64,000 bases of DNA. It comes from Halopseudomonas xiamenensis (lineage in GTDB: Bacteria; Pseudomonadota; Gammaproteobacteria; Pseudomonadales; Pseudomonadaceae). A model generated the notes under the pieces. It saw nothing but the letters and a program-made list of their open reading frames with translations, was not told where the DNA came from and made no database searches. The stretch is from the NCBI RefSeq assembly GCF_014219065.1, contig NZ_JACLGO010000017.1, positions 1 through 64,000 on the forward strand, in the 5' to 3' direction. Both the position numbers and the translations under genes were made by a program. Positions 11,135 to 21,385 of this stretch are shown here, in pieces. Within the stretch, counting starts at the first letter, position 1. Every line of letters begins with the position of its first letter.

Positions 11135-12391
11135 CTACAGCAGCCCTGCAATCCCCTGCAGCAACTTCTCCAGAGCACCCTGGTTGGCCTTCACCACCGC
11201 CTGCCCTGCTGCACCGGCCTGCCGGGCGACTCCGGTATCGTCGAGCCAGCGTATCACCTGCCCGGCCAACGCCTCGGCGTCGGCCACCTCGACCAGCGCC
11301 CCGGCCTGCTCCAACAGCTCACTGATCTCGGTGAAGTTGAACCTATGCGGCCCGGACAATACCGGCAACCCCAGCGCCGCCGGCTCCAGGTAGTTGTGCC
11401 CACCGCCGGCAATCAGCGAGCCGCCGACAAAGGCCATGTCCGCGCAGGCGTAGAACTGCATCAGCTCACCCATGCTGTCGCCGAGAAACACCTGGTCCGC
11501 CATGCCCGGCATCATGCCCTCGCTACGCCGCACCATGCTCAGCCCCGCCTGCTGGACCTGCCTGGCGACACCATCGAAGCGCTCCGGGTGGCGTGGCACC
11601 AGGATCAGCAGTGCCTGCGGGTGTCGGCGCAGGATCAGCTGCTGCGCGGCCAGCACTATCTCATCTTCCCCGGCATGGGTGCTGGCGGCGATCCATACCG
11701 GCCGCTCGCCCCACTGCGCCCGCCAGCGATCAGCCTGCTCCAGCAGTGCGGCAGCGGGTTTCAGGTCGAACTTGATGCTGCCGGTCACCGTCAGCGCCGC
11801 CTGCCGCACACCCAGCGCGGCAAAGCGCTCAGCTTCGGCAGCGCTCTGCACCGCCACCCAGTCCAGCGCCGCGAACATCGGCCGTACCAGCCAGGCGACC
11901 CGCTGGTAGCCGCGGGCCGAGCGTTGTGATAACCGGGCATTGGCCAGTACCACAGGCACCCCGGCACGCCGGCATTCGGCAACCAGGTTCGGCCACAGCT
12001 CGGTTTCCATGATGATCGCGATGCGCGGCTGCAGGCGGCGGATCAGCCGGCGCTGCAACCAGGGCAGGTCATAGGGCAGATAGGCGTGCCCGACCTGGTC
12101 ACCGAACAGCTTGCGGATCTGCTCGGAGCCGGTTGGCGTCATGCAGGTGATGGTGATCGGCAACTGCGGATGGCGCCTGAGCAACTCACGCACCATGGGC
12201 GCGGCGGCAATGGACTCGCCCACCGATACCGCATGCACCCAGATACCGCCGGCACGCAGGTCCCCACCCAGGGCGAAACGCTCGGGCCAGCGCCGCGCAT
12301 AGGCCGGCGCACGCCAGGCACGATACAGCAGGCGCAGCAGCACCAGCGGCAGACACAGGGTAAAGATCAGGCTGTACAGAAAACGGGGCAT
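11135..12391 (-). CDS. waaA: 3-deoxy-D-manno-octulosonic acid (Kdo) transferase
   Basis: WaaA/KdtA (GT30) adds Kdo residues from CMP-Kdo to lipid IVA, the step that links lipid A to core. The 418-residue protein has an N-terminal membrane anchor (about 5-22). HAVSVGESIAA carries the catalytic glutamate. The acceptor domain is followed by the nucleotide-binding half with AASTHAGEDE and FVGGSLIAGGGHNYLEPA, all hallmarks of the family. It acts at the cytoplasmic face of the inner membrane. It is divergent from the FAD oxidoreductase gene (103-bp shared promoter region) and separated from tolC by REP and palindromic repeats. Confidence 0.97.
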   Translation of the reverse strand: MPRFLYSLIFTLCLPLVLLRLLYRAWRAPAYARRWPERFALGGDLRAGGIWVHAVSVGESIAAAPMVRELLRRHPQLPITITCMTPTGSEQIRKLFGDQVGHAYLPYDLPWLQRRLIRRLQPRIAIIMETELWPNLVAECRRAGVPVVLANARLSQRSARGYQRVAWLVRPMFAALDWVAVQSAAEAERFAALGVRQAALTVTGSIKFDLKPAAALLEQADRWRAQWGERPVWIAASTHAGEDEIVLAAQQLILRRHPQALLILVPRHPERFDGVARQVQQAGLSMVRRSEGMMPGMADQVFLGDSMGELMQFYACADMAFVGGSLIAGGGHNYLEPAALGLPVLSGPHRFNFTEISELLEQAGALVEVADAEALAGQVIRWLDDTGVARQAGAAGQAVVKANQGALEKLLQGIAGLL

Positions 12392-12494
12392 GCACTTCTC
12401 CAGTACCGGAACGCGGCATAGAGTAGCAGAAGTGACCTGGGAGGCTGCTGATGGCTATACTACAGACCCTTTTCACCGGTCATATGCGGAGCCC

Positions 12495-13667
12495 ATGAGC
12501 ACACCCCTGCACACCGACATCTGTATCCTCGGCGGCGGCATTGCCGGCCTCTGGCTGAACGCCCGCCTGCGCCAGCAGGGCTTCAGTACCCTGCTGATCG
12601 AACCGCAGACCCTGGGCGGCAGGCAGAGCAGCAAGTCGCAGGGCATCATCCATGGCGGCACCAAATACGCCCTGCATGGCAAGCTGAGCACCGCCGCCGA
12701 GGCGATCGCCGGCATGCCGGCACGCTGGCGGGCTTGCCTGGACGGCGATGGCGAGCTGGATCTGCGCGGGGTGAAGGTGCTGTCGGCGCATCATTACCTG
12801 TGGTCGCCCGGCAGCCTGATCAGCAACCTGGCCGGGTTCTTCGCCAGCAAGGCGTTGCGCGGGCGGGTGGACAGCGTCAAGGGCAGCGAGCTGCCGGCGG
12901 TATTCACCAACCCGGCCTTCAAGGGCAAGGTCTACCGCCTGGGCGAGCTGGTCCTAGATGTTCCCGATGTGGTAAGCCGGCTGGCGGAGCTGGGTGGCAA
13001 CAGCCTGCTCAGTGGCTCAGTACAGGTCAGCGGCGACAGCCATGGCGGCATCAACGAGCTACAGGTCGACGGCTGCCACATCGACGCCCGGCGCTACGTG
13101 CTCGCGGCCGGGGAAGGCAACGAGGCGCTGCTGCACAGCGCCGGCATCAGCCAGCCGGCCATGCAGCGCCGGCCGCTGCAGATGGTGCTGGTCAAGGGCC
13201 CGGCCCTGCCGGCGCTGTATGCCCACTGCCTGGGCAGCAGCCCCAAGCCGCGCGTGACCGTCACCACCCACCCCTGCGCCGATGGCCAGTGGTGCTGGTA
13301 TCTGGGCGGTGAACTGGCCGAACAGGGTACCGATATGCCTGCTGACGCACTGATCCGACAGGCGCAGCGGGAGCTGGCCGAACTGCTGCCCTGGGTCGAT
13401 CTGCAGGGCTGCCAATGGGCAACGCTACCGGTGACCCGTGCCGAACCGGCGCAGAGCGGTCTGGTGCGACCGGATAATGCCTTCGTGCAGGCGGTCGGCA
13501 ATACCCTGGTGTGCTGGCCAACCAAGCTCGCGCTGGCCCCGGACCTCAGCGATCAGGCCATCGCCGAGCTGCAGCGCCAGTCGATCCAACCGCAACTGCC
13601 GCAGCCGGTGACCAGCCTGCCGCAGCCGCGTGTCGCACCACCGGTATGGGATACCCTGTTCCCATGA
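12495..13667 (+). CDS. FAD-dependent oxidoreductase (DAO family)
   Basis: The N terminus has a dinucleotide-binding motif (ICILGGGIAGLWLNARL) followed by GGRQSSKSQGIIHGGTKYAL, typical of D-amino-acid-oxidase/glycerol-3-phosphate-dehydrogenase-like flavoproteins. The substrate is unknown. I use the ATG at 12495 (390 aa) because GGAG precedes it and the FAD fold starts at once. The upstream 35-codon extension is not convincing. Its TGA overlaps the ATG of the aldo/keto reductase (ATGA), so the two redox enzymes are coupled. The same pair lies next to waaA in P. aeruginosa (PA4991-PA4992). Confidence 0.88.
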   Translation: MSTPLHTDICILGGGIAGLWLNARLRQQGFSTLLIEPQTLGGRQSSKSQGIIHGGTKYALHGKLSTAAEAIAGMPARWRACLDGDGELDLRGVKVLSAHHYLWSPGSLISNLAGFFASKALRGRVDSVKGSELPAVFTNPAFKGKVYRLGELVLDVPDVVSRLAELGGNSLLSGSVQVSGDSHGGINELQVDGCHIDARRYVLAAGEGNEALLHSAGISQPAMQRRPLQMVLVKGPALPALYAHCLGSSPKPRVTVTTHPCADGQWCWYLGGELAEQGTDMPADALIRQAQRELAELLPWVDLQGCQWATLPVTRAEPAQSGLVRPDNAFVQAVGNTLVCWPTKLALAPDLSDQAIAELQRQSIQPQLPQPVTSLPQPRVAPPVWDTLFP

Positions 13668-14479
13668 AAACCCTGCACCCATATCACCGCCCGCTGGGCA
13701 GCACCGGCCTGCAGGTGTCACCGCTCGGCCTGGGCACGGTCAAGATCGGCCGCAACCAGGGGGTCAAGTACCCCAGTGGCTTCGAGCTGCCGGATGATCA
13801 GCAGGTAGCGGAGTTGCTGGCACTGAGCCGCGACCTGGGGATCAACCTGCTGGATACCGCCCCCGCCTATGGCATCAGCGAACAGCGGCTGGGCCCGTTG
13901 CTGGCCGGCCAGCGCCAGGACTGGGTGCTGTGCAGCAAGGTCGGCGAGGAGTTCGCCAACGGCGAGTCCTGGTTCGACTTCAGCGCCACCCACACCCGGC
14001 GCTCGGTACAACGCTCGTTGCAACGGCTATGTACTGACTACCTGGACCTGGTGCTGGTACATTCCAATGGCGATGACCTGAGCGTGCTCGCCGACGAGGT
14101 CTATCCGGCGCTGCAGCAATTGAAGCAGGAGGGCCTGATCCGGGCTTTCGGTTTCTCCGGCAAGACCGTCGCCGGCGGCCTGCAGGCGCTGGAACAGGGC
14201 GACTGCGCCATGGTCACCTGGAACCTGCGGGAGCAGGCCGAACGTCCGGTTCTCGACTTTGCCCTGTCACACAACAAGGGCATTCTGGTAAAAAAAGCAC
14301 TCGCCAGCGGACATATCTGTCTTGAGGGCGAAGACCCGGTCAACGCCGGATTCAAGCTGGTATTCAGCCATCCGGCGGTCAGCAGCGCCATCATAGGCAC
14401 CATCAACCCGGCGCACCTGACCCAGAACGTCACCACTGTCGCAGGTATTCTGGAGCGAGCGGGCAAGAATAACGATTGA
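13664..14479 (+). CDS. aldo/keto reductase
   Basis: A 271-residue TIM-barrel NAD(P)H-dependent carbonyl reductase. The catalytic tetrad can be traced: Asp and Tyr in DTAPAYG, Lys in CSKVGEEF, His in LVLVHSNGDD. The C-terminal SSAIIGTINPAHLTQNV segment is the cofactor-binding region. The start is the ATG overlapping the stop of the upstream flavoprotein. The longer frame beginning at 13511 is only an extension through that gene. The substrate is unknown. Confidence 0.9.
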   Translation: MKTLHPYHRPLGSTGLQVSPLGLGTVKIGRNQGVKYPSGFELPDDQQVAELLALSRDLGINLLDTAPAYGISEQRLGPLLAGQRQDWVLCSKVGEEFANGESWFDFSATHTRRSVQRSLQRLCTDYLDLVLVHSNGDDLSVLADEVYPALQQLKQEGLIRAFGFSGKTVAGGLQALEQGDCAMVTWNLREQAERPVLDFALSHNKGILVKKALASGHICLEGEDPVNAGFKLVFSHPAVSSAIIGTINPAHLTQNVTTVAGILERAGKNND

Positions 14480-14515
14480 AGCGCTGCTGGCGCAGCGCAC
14501 CAACGAGGGGGCGTC

Positions 14516-15391
14516 ATGGCCAGAATCATTGCCCGCAGGAATCCTGTCGCATTCAAGACACAGGCTCTTCACGTCCAGGCCAGCCCCGAGGTATTGCGCT
14601 ACTCCCCGGTCGGTGACCCGCTGAATTTCGAACAGATGCTCGCACTGCGCCAGCTAGTAGAGGTCGCCGATCCGGAATGCTTCGAGTTGACGGTGGCCAA
14701 CCTCGGGGTGTCCGCCGATATCACTCTGCACTGGCAACAACGGGAATTTCGCCTGCTGGTCAGACAGCAACGCCCTGATCGCGGCGATGAGGTACTCAAG
14801 TTGCTGTCCGGCTATGTTCCGGCCCATGAGCTGCGCCTGCCGCTGCTGACACTGATGACCGAGCTGGCCGAAGAGCTGCTGTTGGAAACCGGCCAGGGCT
14901 GGCTACCGGGGCGCTACCAGGAAGTCTGGCTCCCAGCGCCCTATGCCGATACCCTGCCGGCGGACCCCAAGCGCTGGTTCAGCCTCACACCACACCAGGG
15001 CGCCGCACGCGCCGTGATGTGCCGGGAACTGAACCTGCTGGAGCGGCCCCGGGCGTATGTGCATCTACCGACCAACTCGCTGCAACTGGTCTATCACATG
15101 CGCCTGGCTCCACCACCCTGCAGCGACCTCAGCGCGCTGCATGCCGATGAGTTCCTCGATGCACAAAGCGGCCAACTGCATGCGCGTCTGGACCACCACC
15201 AGCCCGACCTGTATCTCGCCGAGTTGCGCGACGGCGTAGCCAGCGGCCGCCTGTTCACGCTGGAGCAAGGCGAACTGATCGAACAGCACCCCCGGCATCT
15301 GGCATTGAGCGAAGCCTTCGCCCCACAGGTCGGCTGGGTGATTGCGCAGCCGCACTGCAGCTGGCCGGATGGCCTCCTGCTCAGCCAGTAG
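14516..15391 (+). CDS. conserved hypothetical protein
   Basis: I do not recognise a family for this 291-residue protein. It has no signal peptide or membrane segment, is rich in Leu/Glu, and reads as a globular cytoplasmic protein. Noticeable stretches are LLTLMTELAEELLLETGQGWLPGRYQ in the middle (shown here only as a landmark) and RPRAYVHLPTNSLQL after it. The ATG has a weak GAGGGGG-like site upstream (CGAGGGGGCGTC). It follows the aldo/keto reductase by 36 bp and precedes the CoA-transferase gene by 88 bp. Codon use resembles the neighbours, so it is probably a resident gene. Confidence 0.7.
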   Translation: MARIIARRNPVAFKTQALHVQASPEVLRYSPVGDPLNFEQMLALRQLVEVADPECFELTVANLGVSADITLHWQQREFRLLVRQQRPDRGDEVLKLLSGYVPAHELRLPLLTLMTELAEELLLETGQGWLPGRYQEVWLPAPYADTLPADPKRWFSLTPHQGAARAVMCRELNLLERPRAYVHLPTNSLQLVYHMRLAPPPCSDLSALHADEFLDAQSGQLHARLDHHQPDLYLAELRDGVASGRLFTLEQGELIEQHPRHLALSEAFAPQVGWVIAQPHCSWPDGLLLSQ

Positions 15392-15479
15392 AACCCATTA
15401 GACCATCGTCGACTGCCCTGCCGCCCAGCGGCGGCCTAGACTGCCGGCTGTTCGAAATCACCCACTGGTATCTGATTCC

Positions 15480-16976
15480 ATGTACAAAAATCGTATTCGC
15501 ATGCCGGCGCTGCATGACAAGGTCATGGGCGCGGCAGAGGCTGCATTGTTGATCGAAGATGGCATGACCGTCGGCATGAGCGGTTTCACCCGTGCCGGGG
15601 AAGCCAAGGCAGTCCCCCTGGCGCTGGTCGAGCGCGCCAGGGAGCAGCCGCTGAAGATCAGCCTGCTGACCGGCGCCAGCCTGGGCAACGATCTGGACAA
15701 GCAGATGACCGAAGCCGGGGTACTGGCCCGGCGCATGCCATTCCAGGTCGATGCCACCCTGCGTAAGGCGATCAACCAGGGTGAGGTGATGTTCATCGAC
15801 CAGCACCTGTCCGATACCGTCGAGCAGATGCGCAACCACCAGTTGAAAATGCCCGATATCGCCATCATCGAAGCCGTGGCGATCACCGAGGAAGGCCATA
15901 TCGTACCGACCACCTCGGTAGGCAACTCCGCCAGTTTCGCGATCTTCGCCAAGCAGGTGGTCGTCGAGATCAACCTGGCGCACAACCCCAATCTGGAAGG
16001 CCTGCACGATATCTACATCCCGACCTACCGGCCGACCCGCACACCGATCCCCCTGGTCAGCTCCGAACAGCGCATCGGCAGCACCGCGATCCCGATCGAT
16101 CCGGCGAAGATCGCCGCCATCGTCATCACCGACCAGCCCGACTCCTACTCCACGGTCACTCCGCCGGACGAGGAAACCCAGGGCATCGCCGATCACCTGG
16201 TCACCTTCTTCGAGAAGGAAGTCGCCGCCGGACGCCTGCCGAACAACCTCGGCCCGCTGCAGGCCGGGATCGGCAGCATCGCCAACGCGGTGATGTGCGG
16301 CTTCATCAACTCCTCCTTCGAGGACCTGGTGATGTACTCCGAGGTGCTGCAGGACTGTACCTTCGAACTGATCGACGCCGGCAAGATGAAGTTCGCCTCC
16401 GGCTGCTCCATCACCCTGTCCGGCCGCTGCAACGAGCGCGTGTTCGGCAACCTGGAGAAGTACAAGGACAAGCTGGTGATGCGCCCGCAGGAAATGTCCA
16501 ACCACCCGGAGATCGTCCGCCGGCTGGGCATCATCGGCATCAACACCGCGCTGGAGTTCGACATCTACGGCAACGTCAATTCCACCCACGTCGGCGGCAC
16601 CAGGATGATGAACGGCATCGGCGGCTCCGGCGATTTCGCCCGCAACGCCAACCTGGCGATCTTCGTCACCAAGTCGATTGCCAAGGGCGGCGCCATCTCC
16701 AGCGTAGTGCCCATGGTCAGCCACGTGGATCACACAGAGCATGACGTGGACATTCTGGTCACCGAGCAGGGCCTGGCTGATCTGCGCGGCCTGGCACCTC
16801 GTGAGCGCGCCCGGGCCGTGATCGACAACTGCGTGCACCCGGACTACCGCGAGGCGCTGAACGACTACTTCGAACGCGCCTGCGCCAAGGGCGGCCACAC
16901 CCCGCACCTGCTGCGCGAAGCCGTCGAGTGGCACCTGAACCTGGAAGAGTTCGGCCATATGCGCGCGGCAGGCTGA
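15480..16976 (+). CDS. acetyl-CoA hydrolase/transferase family protein (succinate:acetate CoA-transferase type)
   Basis: A 498-residue class I CoA-transferase of the AarC/YgfH type, exchanging CoA between acyl-CoA and acetate or succinate. It has both alpha/beta halves. The catalytic Glu is expected in ALEFDIYGNVNS, followed by the oxyanion segment GGSGDFARNA and the C-terminal TEQGLADLRGLAPRERA motif. This pattern fits succinyl-CoA:acetate CoA-transferases better than pure hydrolases, but the substrate is inferred. It is monocistronic: a hairpin follows at 16991 and an 88-bp spacer precedes it. Confidence 0.9.
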   Translation: MYKNRIRMPALHDKVMGAAEAALLIEDGMTVGMSGFTRAGEAKAVPLALVERAREQPLKISLLTGASLGNDLDKQMTEAGVLARRMPFQVDATLRKAINQGEVMFIDQHLSDTVEQMRNHQLKMPDIAIIEAVAITEEGHIVPTTSVGNSASFAIFAKQVVVEINLAHNPNLEGLHDIYIPTYRPTRTPIPLVSSEQRIGSTAIPIDPAKIAAIVITDQPDSYSTVTPPDEETQGIADHLVTFFEKEVAAGRLPNNLGPLQAGIGSIANAVMCGFINSSFEDLVMYSEVLQDCTFELIDAGKMKFASGCSITLSGRCNERVFGNLEKYKDKLVMRPQEMSNHPEIVRRLGIIGINTALEFDIYGNVNSTHVGGTRMMNGIGGSGDFARNANLAIFVTKSIAKGGAISSVVPMVSHVDHTEHDVDILVTEQGLADLRGLAPRERARAVIDNCVHPDYREALNDYFERACAKGGHTPHLLREAVEWHLNLEEFGHMRAAG

Positions 16977-16990
16977 TCACACCAAGGCAG

Positions 16991-17018
16991 CCCTCCCATG
17001 CAACACTGGGAGGGTTGT
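16991..17018 (+). terminator. putative intrinsic terminator after the CoA-transferase gene
   Basis: A perfect 8-bp stem (CCCTCCCA / TGGGAGGG) with an 8-nt loop starts 14 bp after the stop codon and is followed by TTGT. The T-run is short, so termination strength is uncertain. Confidence 0.6.
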
Positions 17019-17207
17019 CAAGCACCTGCTCGACGACAAAGTCTCCCATACAGAACCAGCCTGCCCACCCCCCTCCAGAAGACGCGACCTGCTTCGCAAA
17101 ACCGGCAGCAACTGCTGTTCATCTCCGCATATGTGACCTGCAACACACCACCAACTGATCAGCATTGATAGGCTCCAGGTATCCTCCAGCCAGCTCAAGG
17201 GATTGTC

Positions 17208-17675
17208 ATGGCTCACCACCCCGACCGCATCGCTGCCCACGGCGTACGGATACTGTTGCTGTGGCTGCTCACCGCCGCGCCCGGTCTGCCGGCGATCAGC
17301 AGTGAAGCCAGCTCCCCACGACAAACCGAATTCAGCGACCGCAACTACACGCCGAACCGCCAGATCAATATCAGCAAGCCAACCAGACCAGGCGCAGCCC
17401 GGGCCGCAGCCAGTACCGACAACAGGGTCATCCAGAGCAATATGGAGAAGGTAGCCTGGGTGGATGCACGGGGAGCGCAAACCGAATACCGGATGTACTA
17501 CGAACACGACAGTAACACGCTGGATTTCGCCAGCGTGTGCAGCAACTACCGCAAGGGGTCGATCGACTATCGCAACTGCCGCAAGGCGGCCAAGCAGTGG
17601 TTCGGCGGCAAATGCAACGGTGGCAACTCAGCGGGCAGGATGTACTGCCATGCCCGCAATGGATTCCTGCCCTGA
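17208..17675 (+). CDS. small secreted Cys-containing protein, unknown function
   Basis: The 155-residue product begins with a basic stretch, a hydrophobic core (ILLLWLLTAAPGLPA) and a plausible signal-peptidase site, so it is probably periplasmic or secreted. The mature part is polar and basic. Its C-terminal third has four cysteines (CSNY, NCRK, KCNG, YCHA) that could form two disulfides around KQWFGGKCNGG. The ATG has AGGG 8 nt upstream. I do not recognise the family. It sits alone between the CoA-transferase terminator and a repeat-rich spacer before hldE. Confidence 0.65.
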   Translation: MAHHPDRIAAHGVRILLLWLLTAAPGLPAISSEASSPRQTEFSDRNYTPNRQINISKPTRPGAARAAASTDNRVIQSNMEKVAWVDARGAQTEYRMYYEHDSNTLDFASVCSNYRKGSIDYRNCRKAAKQWFGGKCNGGNSAGRMYCHARNGFLP

Positions 17676-17708
17676 GCCGACTCCGGGGCCAATAGCAAAG
17701 CCCGCCAA

Positions 17709-17886
17709 TCGCGGCGAGGCGCCGCTCCCACTCCAGTCAGCAGTCAGCAGTCAGCAGTCAGCAGTCAGCAGTCAGCAGTCAGCAGTCAGAGCATGGCCTG
17801 CTCTTGTGGGAGATTCTATGGTTCCATACAAGCGGGTTCGAGTGCTGCAGATGGCATGCTTGCGTGGGAGCGGCGCCTCGCCGCGA
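17709..17886. repeat. repeat-rich spacer: two REPs and an 8-copy heptanucleotide array
   Basis: This spacer between the secreted-protein gene and hldE contains a reverse REP (17709-17731), a tandem array of exactly eight copies of CAGTCAG (17734-17789), a 22-nt motif identical to the complement of 56-77 (17805-17826) and a forward REP (17863-17886, hairpin GCGGCG / CGCCGC). The 7-bp array is the only long perfect microsatellite in the window. No gene is seen in 17676-17993. Confidence 0.85.
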
Positions 17887-17993
17887 TAAGGCGTACGGCA
17901 CGCTCCCCAGAGATTACTTTGCCGCACTCCAAACAGATCGCAGGGAGCCAGGGAGTCTCCCCCCAAGGCACCGCGCCAACCGGGCGAGTAAAC

Positions 17994-19424
17994 TCAGCCC
18001 GCACTCTTCTCGCGAATCTTCTCCACGATCGCCGTGGTCGAGCAGCTGTCGACGAACTTCAGCACTTTCACTTCACCGCCGTAAGCCTGCACTATGGGCG
18101 CGCCGACCACCTGGTCGATGCCATAATCACCGCCCTTGACCAGCACATCGGGACGGACCTGGCGCAGCAGCGCTTCGGGGGTATCCTCGGCGAAGCTGAC
18201 CACCCAGTCCACCGCCTCCAGGCCGGCCAACACCGTCATCCGCCGCTCCACGGCATTGATCGGCCGTCCCAGCCCCTTGAGGCGGGTCACAGAGGCGTCA
18301 TCGTTGATCGCCACCACCAGCCGATCGCCCTGGCTGCGTGCCTCTTCCAGATAGCCGACATGACCGGCATGGATGATGTCGAAACAGCCGTTGGTGAACA
18401 CGATCCGCTCGCCGTGCGCCCGCGCATCCTCCACCGCCACCAGCAGTTGCTCCGGCGACATGACCCCGCGGCCAGCACCCTGGGTCTGCTGCACCGCCCG
18501 GCGCAACTCCGGCGCGCTGATCGCCGCGGTACCCAGCTTGCCGATAACGATACCCGCCGCCAGGTTGGCCAGCGCCACGGCATTGGGCAGCGACTCACCG
18601 GCAGCCAGCGCGGTACCCAGGGTCGAGATGACCGTATCACCCGCACCAGTGACATCGAATACCTCACGGGCGCGGGCCGGCAGGTGCAATGCCGCCTCGC
18701 CGTGGCGCAGCAAGGTCATGCCATGCTCGCTGCGGGTTACCAGCAGAGCCTGCAGATCCAGCTCTGTGATCAACGCCATGCCCTTGTCCACCAGCTCCTG
18801 CTCAGTGGCGCAGTGGCCGACCACCGCTTCGAATTCGGACAGGTTCGGCGTGATCAGGGTGGCACCACGGTAGATGGAAAAGTCCTTGCCCTTGGGGTCG
18901 GCCAGCACCGGCAGGTTGCGCTCACGGGCCAGCCTGATCAGCGCCTGGTGGTTGACCAGCGCGCCCTTGCCGTAGTCGGACAGGATCACCACCCTGACCT
19001 TGTCCAGCAGCCCGCTGACCGTCTGCAGCATGGCCTCGCCATCGGTGGCGAAGGGCTCTTCGAAGTCCACCCGCAGCAGTTGCTGGTGCCGGCTCATGAC
19101 CCGCAATTTGGTAATGGTCGGCAACTCAGGGTGCGCCTGAAAAGCGCAATAGACGCCCGCGGCATTTAACCTCTGCTGCAGGCTCTCGGCGGCCTCATCG
19201 GTGCCGGTGACCCCCACCAGCCAGGCCGGCGCACCCAGCGCCGCGATGTTCAGGGCGACGTTGCCGGCACCACCGGGGCGGTCCTCGATCTGGTCGACCT
19301 TGACCACCGGCACCGGCGCTTCCGGTGAAATGCGCTGGGTCGGACCGTGCCAGTAACGGTCCAGCATGACATCACCCACAACCAGAACCGGTGCGGAATC
19401 AAAACGGGGCATGGTCAGTTTCAT
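17994..19424 (-). CDS. hldE: bifunctional heptose-7-phosphate kinase / heptose-1-phosphate adenylyltransferase
   Basis: HldE (RfaE) makes ADP-heptose for the LPS inner core. The N-terminal ribokinase-like domain (about 1-315) has the GG-binding motif [12 protein letters not shown] and the catalytic GAGDTVIS. The C-terminal cytidylyltransferase domain has [13 protein letters not shown] and ends [10 protein letters not shown]. The start ATG at 19424 gives 473 residues beginning MKLTMPRFD, the same as P. aeruginosa. An ATG at 19436 overlapping the msbA stop is an alternative. The gene follows msbA directly, so lipid A-core export and heptose supply are co-expressed. Confidence 0.97.
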   Translation of the reverse strand: MKLTMPRFDSAPVLVVGDVMLDRYWHGPTQRISPEAPVPVVKVDQIEDRPGGAGNVALNIAALGAPAWLVGVTGTDEAAESLQQRLNAAGVYCAFQAHPELPTITKLRVMSRHQQLLRVDFEEPFATDGEAMLQTVSGLLDKVRVVILSDYGKGALVNHQALIRLARERNLPVLADPKGKDFSIYRGATLITPNLSEFEAVVGHCATEQELVDKGMALITELDLQALLVTRSEHGMTLLRHGEAALHLPARAREVFDVTGAGDTVISTLGTALAAGESLPNAVALANLAAGIVIGKLGTAAISAPELRRAVQQTQGAGRGVMSPEQLLVAVEDARAHGERIVFTNGCFDIIHAGHVGYLEEARSQGDRLVVAINDDASVTRLKGLGRPINAVERRMTVLAGLEAVDWVVSFAEDTPEALLRQVRPDVLVKGGDYGIDQVVGAPIVQAYGGEVKVLKFVDSCSTTAIVEKIREKSAG

Positions 19425-19428
19425 TGCA

Positions 19429-21234
19429 TCACTCATGTGTATTGAGGTCTCGGGCAGTCTGCGTCTCGTCCTGGAACTGCATGCTGTGCAGACGCGCATA
19501 GTAGCCATTGAGCGCCATCAGTTCGGCGTGACTGCCGCGCTCCACGATCTGCCCCTGGTCCATCACCATGATGATATCGGCCTTCTCGATGGTCGACAGG
19601 CGATGGGCGATCACCAGCGCGGTGCGTCCTTCCATGACGCTGTCCAGCGCCGCCTGGATATGCCGTTCCGACTCGGTATCCAGCGCCGAGGTCGCCTCAT
19701 CCAGGATCAGGATCGGCGCATCACGCAGCAGCGCACGGGCGATCGCCAGGCGCTGGCGCTGCCCACCGGACAGCAGCACGCCGTTTTCGCCGACCAGGGT
19801 ATCGAAGCCCTGCGGCAGTTGTTCGATGAACTCCCGGGCATAGGCCGCTTCCGCCGCCGCCATGATGGCCTCACGCGGAGCGCCAGCCAGGTCACCGTAG
19901 GCGATATTGTTGGCCACCGTATCATTGAACAGGGTCACATGCTGGGTCACCAGCGCAATGTGCCTGCGCAGATTGCGCAGGCGATATTGCTCCACCGCCA
20001 CACCGTCGACCAGGATCTGCCCCTGATCGTGGGTGTAGAAGCGCGGAATCAGGTTGGCCAGGGTCGACTTGCCACTGCCGGAACGCCCGACCAGCGCCAC
20101 CATCTGCCCCGGCTCGACGGTAAAGTTGATGTCCCGCAGTACCGGCTTGTCAGAGCCAGGATAACGAAAGGTCAGGTTGTTCACCTCGATACGCCCGCTG
20201 ACACGGTCGCGCTCGATACTGCCGGTATCCTGCTCAGGCTCCTCGTCCAACTGCTCGAAGATGCTCTCCGCGGCGGCGATACCTTTCTGGATATTGGCGC
20301 TGACCTCGGACAGTTGACGGATCGGCTTGGGCAACAGGCCGGCCGCGGTGATATAGGACACCAGGTCACCGGCGGTGGCATCACCACGCAGGAACAGCAC
20401 CAGGAACATCACCCCGGCCATCGCCCCGTAGGTCACCAGCTGCAATGTCGGCGTGAAAACCGCGCCGGTACGTACCATTTTCAGGCCGCGCAAGCGGTTG
20501 TTCTCGCTGGCCTTGTGAAAGCGCTCGCTCTCATAGCTCTCGCCGCCGAAACTGCGCACCACGCGATAGCCGGTAATGGTCTCGGAGGTGACATGAGTCA
20601 CATCGCCCATGGCGGTCTGGATCTTCTTGCTCTGCTTGCGAAACTTCTTGCTGGTGCTGTTGACCATCAGGCCGATCAGCGGCAGCACCGCCATCAGCAC
20701 CAGCGTCAGCTTCCAGTTCATCCACAGCAGATAACCGAACAGGAAGATCACCGTCATGCCCTCACGAAACACTACCTTGATCGCATCGGTGGCGGCACCG
20801 GTGACCATGGTCACATTGAAGGTCACCCGTGAGACCAGATGGCCGGAGTTGTTGTTGTCGAAATAGCGGTTGGGCAAGGTCAACAAGTTATCGAACAGGG
20901 ATGTGCGCAAGTCATGCACTACCCCCAAGGAGACCTTGGCGATGAAATAGTTGCCGAGATAGGAGCCGATACCCTGGTACAGCGCCACCAGGATGATGAA
21001 CAACGGAAAGCCCCAGATCAGCGGCACCCCCAGAAACAATGCCGAACTGCCCTCGTTCAGGCCATCGACAAAGTACTTCAGCATCCAGGCCATGGCCGGC
21101 TGACTGGAGGCGAAAATCATGAAGCCGAAGATACTGATGGCAAAGGGCAGCCAATAGGGTTTGACGTAGCCGAGCAGGCGCAAATAGATGCGTACACTCG
21201 AACGGGCAAAGCTTTCTTTCTGCGGATCCGACAT
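19429..21234 (-). CDS. msbA: lipid A-core flippase, ABC transporter
   Basis: A 601-residue half-transporter with an N-terminal six-helix membrane domain and a C-terminal ATPase. The ATPase shows Walker [10 protein letters not shown], signature [16 protein letters not shown], Walker [13 protein letters not shown] and the H-loop IAHRLST. The dimer flips lipid A-core across the inner membrane. The ATG at 21234 starts [13 protein letters not shown], the family-like N terminus. The frame is open 24 codons further, without support. It is divergent from the kinase-like gene at 21386 and coupled to hldE downstream. Confidence 0.96.
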   Translation of the reverse strand: MSDPQKESFARSSVRIYLRLLGYVKPYWLPFAISIFGFMIFASSQPAMAWMLKYFVDGLNEGSSALFLGVPLIWGFPLFIILVALYQGIGSYLGNYFIAKVSLGVVHDLRTSLFDNLLTLPNRYFDNNNSGHLVSRVTFNVTMVTGAATDAIKVVFREGMTVIFLFGYLLWMNWKLTLVLMAVLPLIGLMVNSTSKKFRKQSKKIQTAMGDVTHVTSETITGYRVVRSFGGESYESERFHKASENNRLRGLKMVRTGAVFTPTLQLVTYGAMAGVMFLVLFLRGDATAGDLVSYITAAGLLPKPIRQLSEVSANIQKGIAAAESIFEQLDEEPEQDTGSIERDRVSGRIEVNNLTFRYPGSDKPVLRDINFTVEPGQMVALVGRSGSGKSTLANLIPRFYTHDQGQILVDGVAVEQYRLRNLRRHIALVTQHVTLFNDTVANNIAYGDLAGAPREAIMAAAEAAYAREFIEQLPQGFDTLVGENGVLLSGGQRQRLAIARALLRDAPILILDEATSALDTESERHIQAALDSVMEGRTALVIAHRLSTIEKADIIMVMDQGQIVERGSHAELMALNGYYARLHSMQFQDETQTARDLNTHE

Positions 21235-21385
21235 AAGCTCTTCGCGAAATGGAATCAGGCCGGGGAGTTTATCACAGCCTAGAACCGCGCTCCGGGTTGC
21301 CATCATCTGTACATACGACCGTCACTATAGATGAGCCGGTGACCGCGATACGGTAGACTAGCCGCTTTCATTGCGGGAAGGCGGC

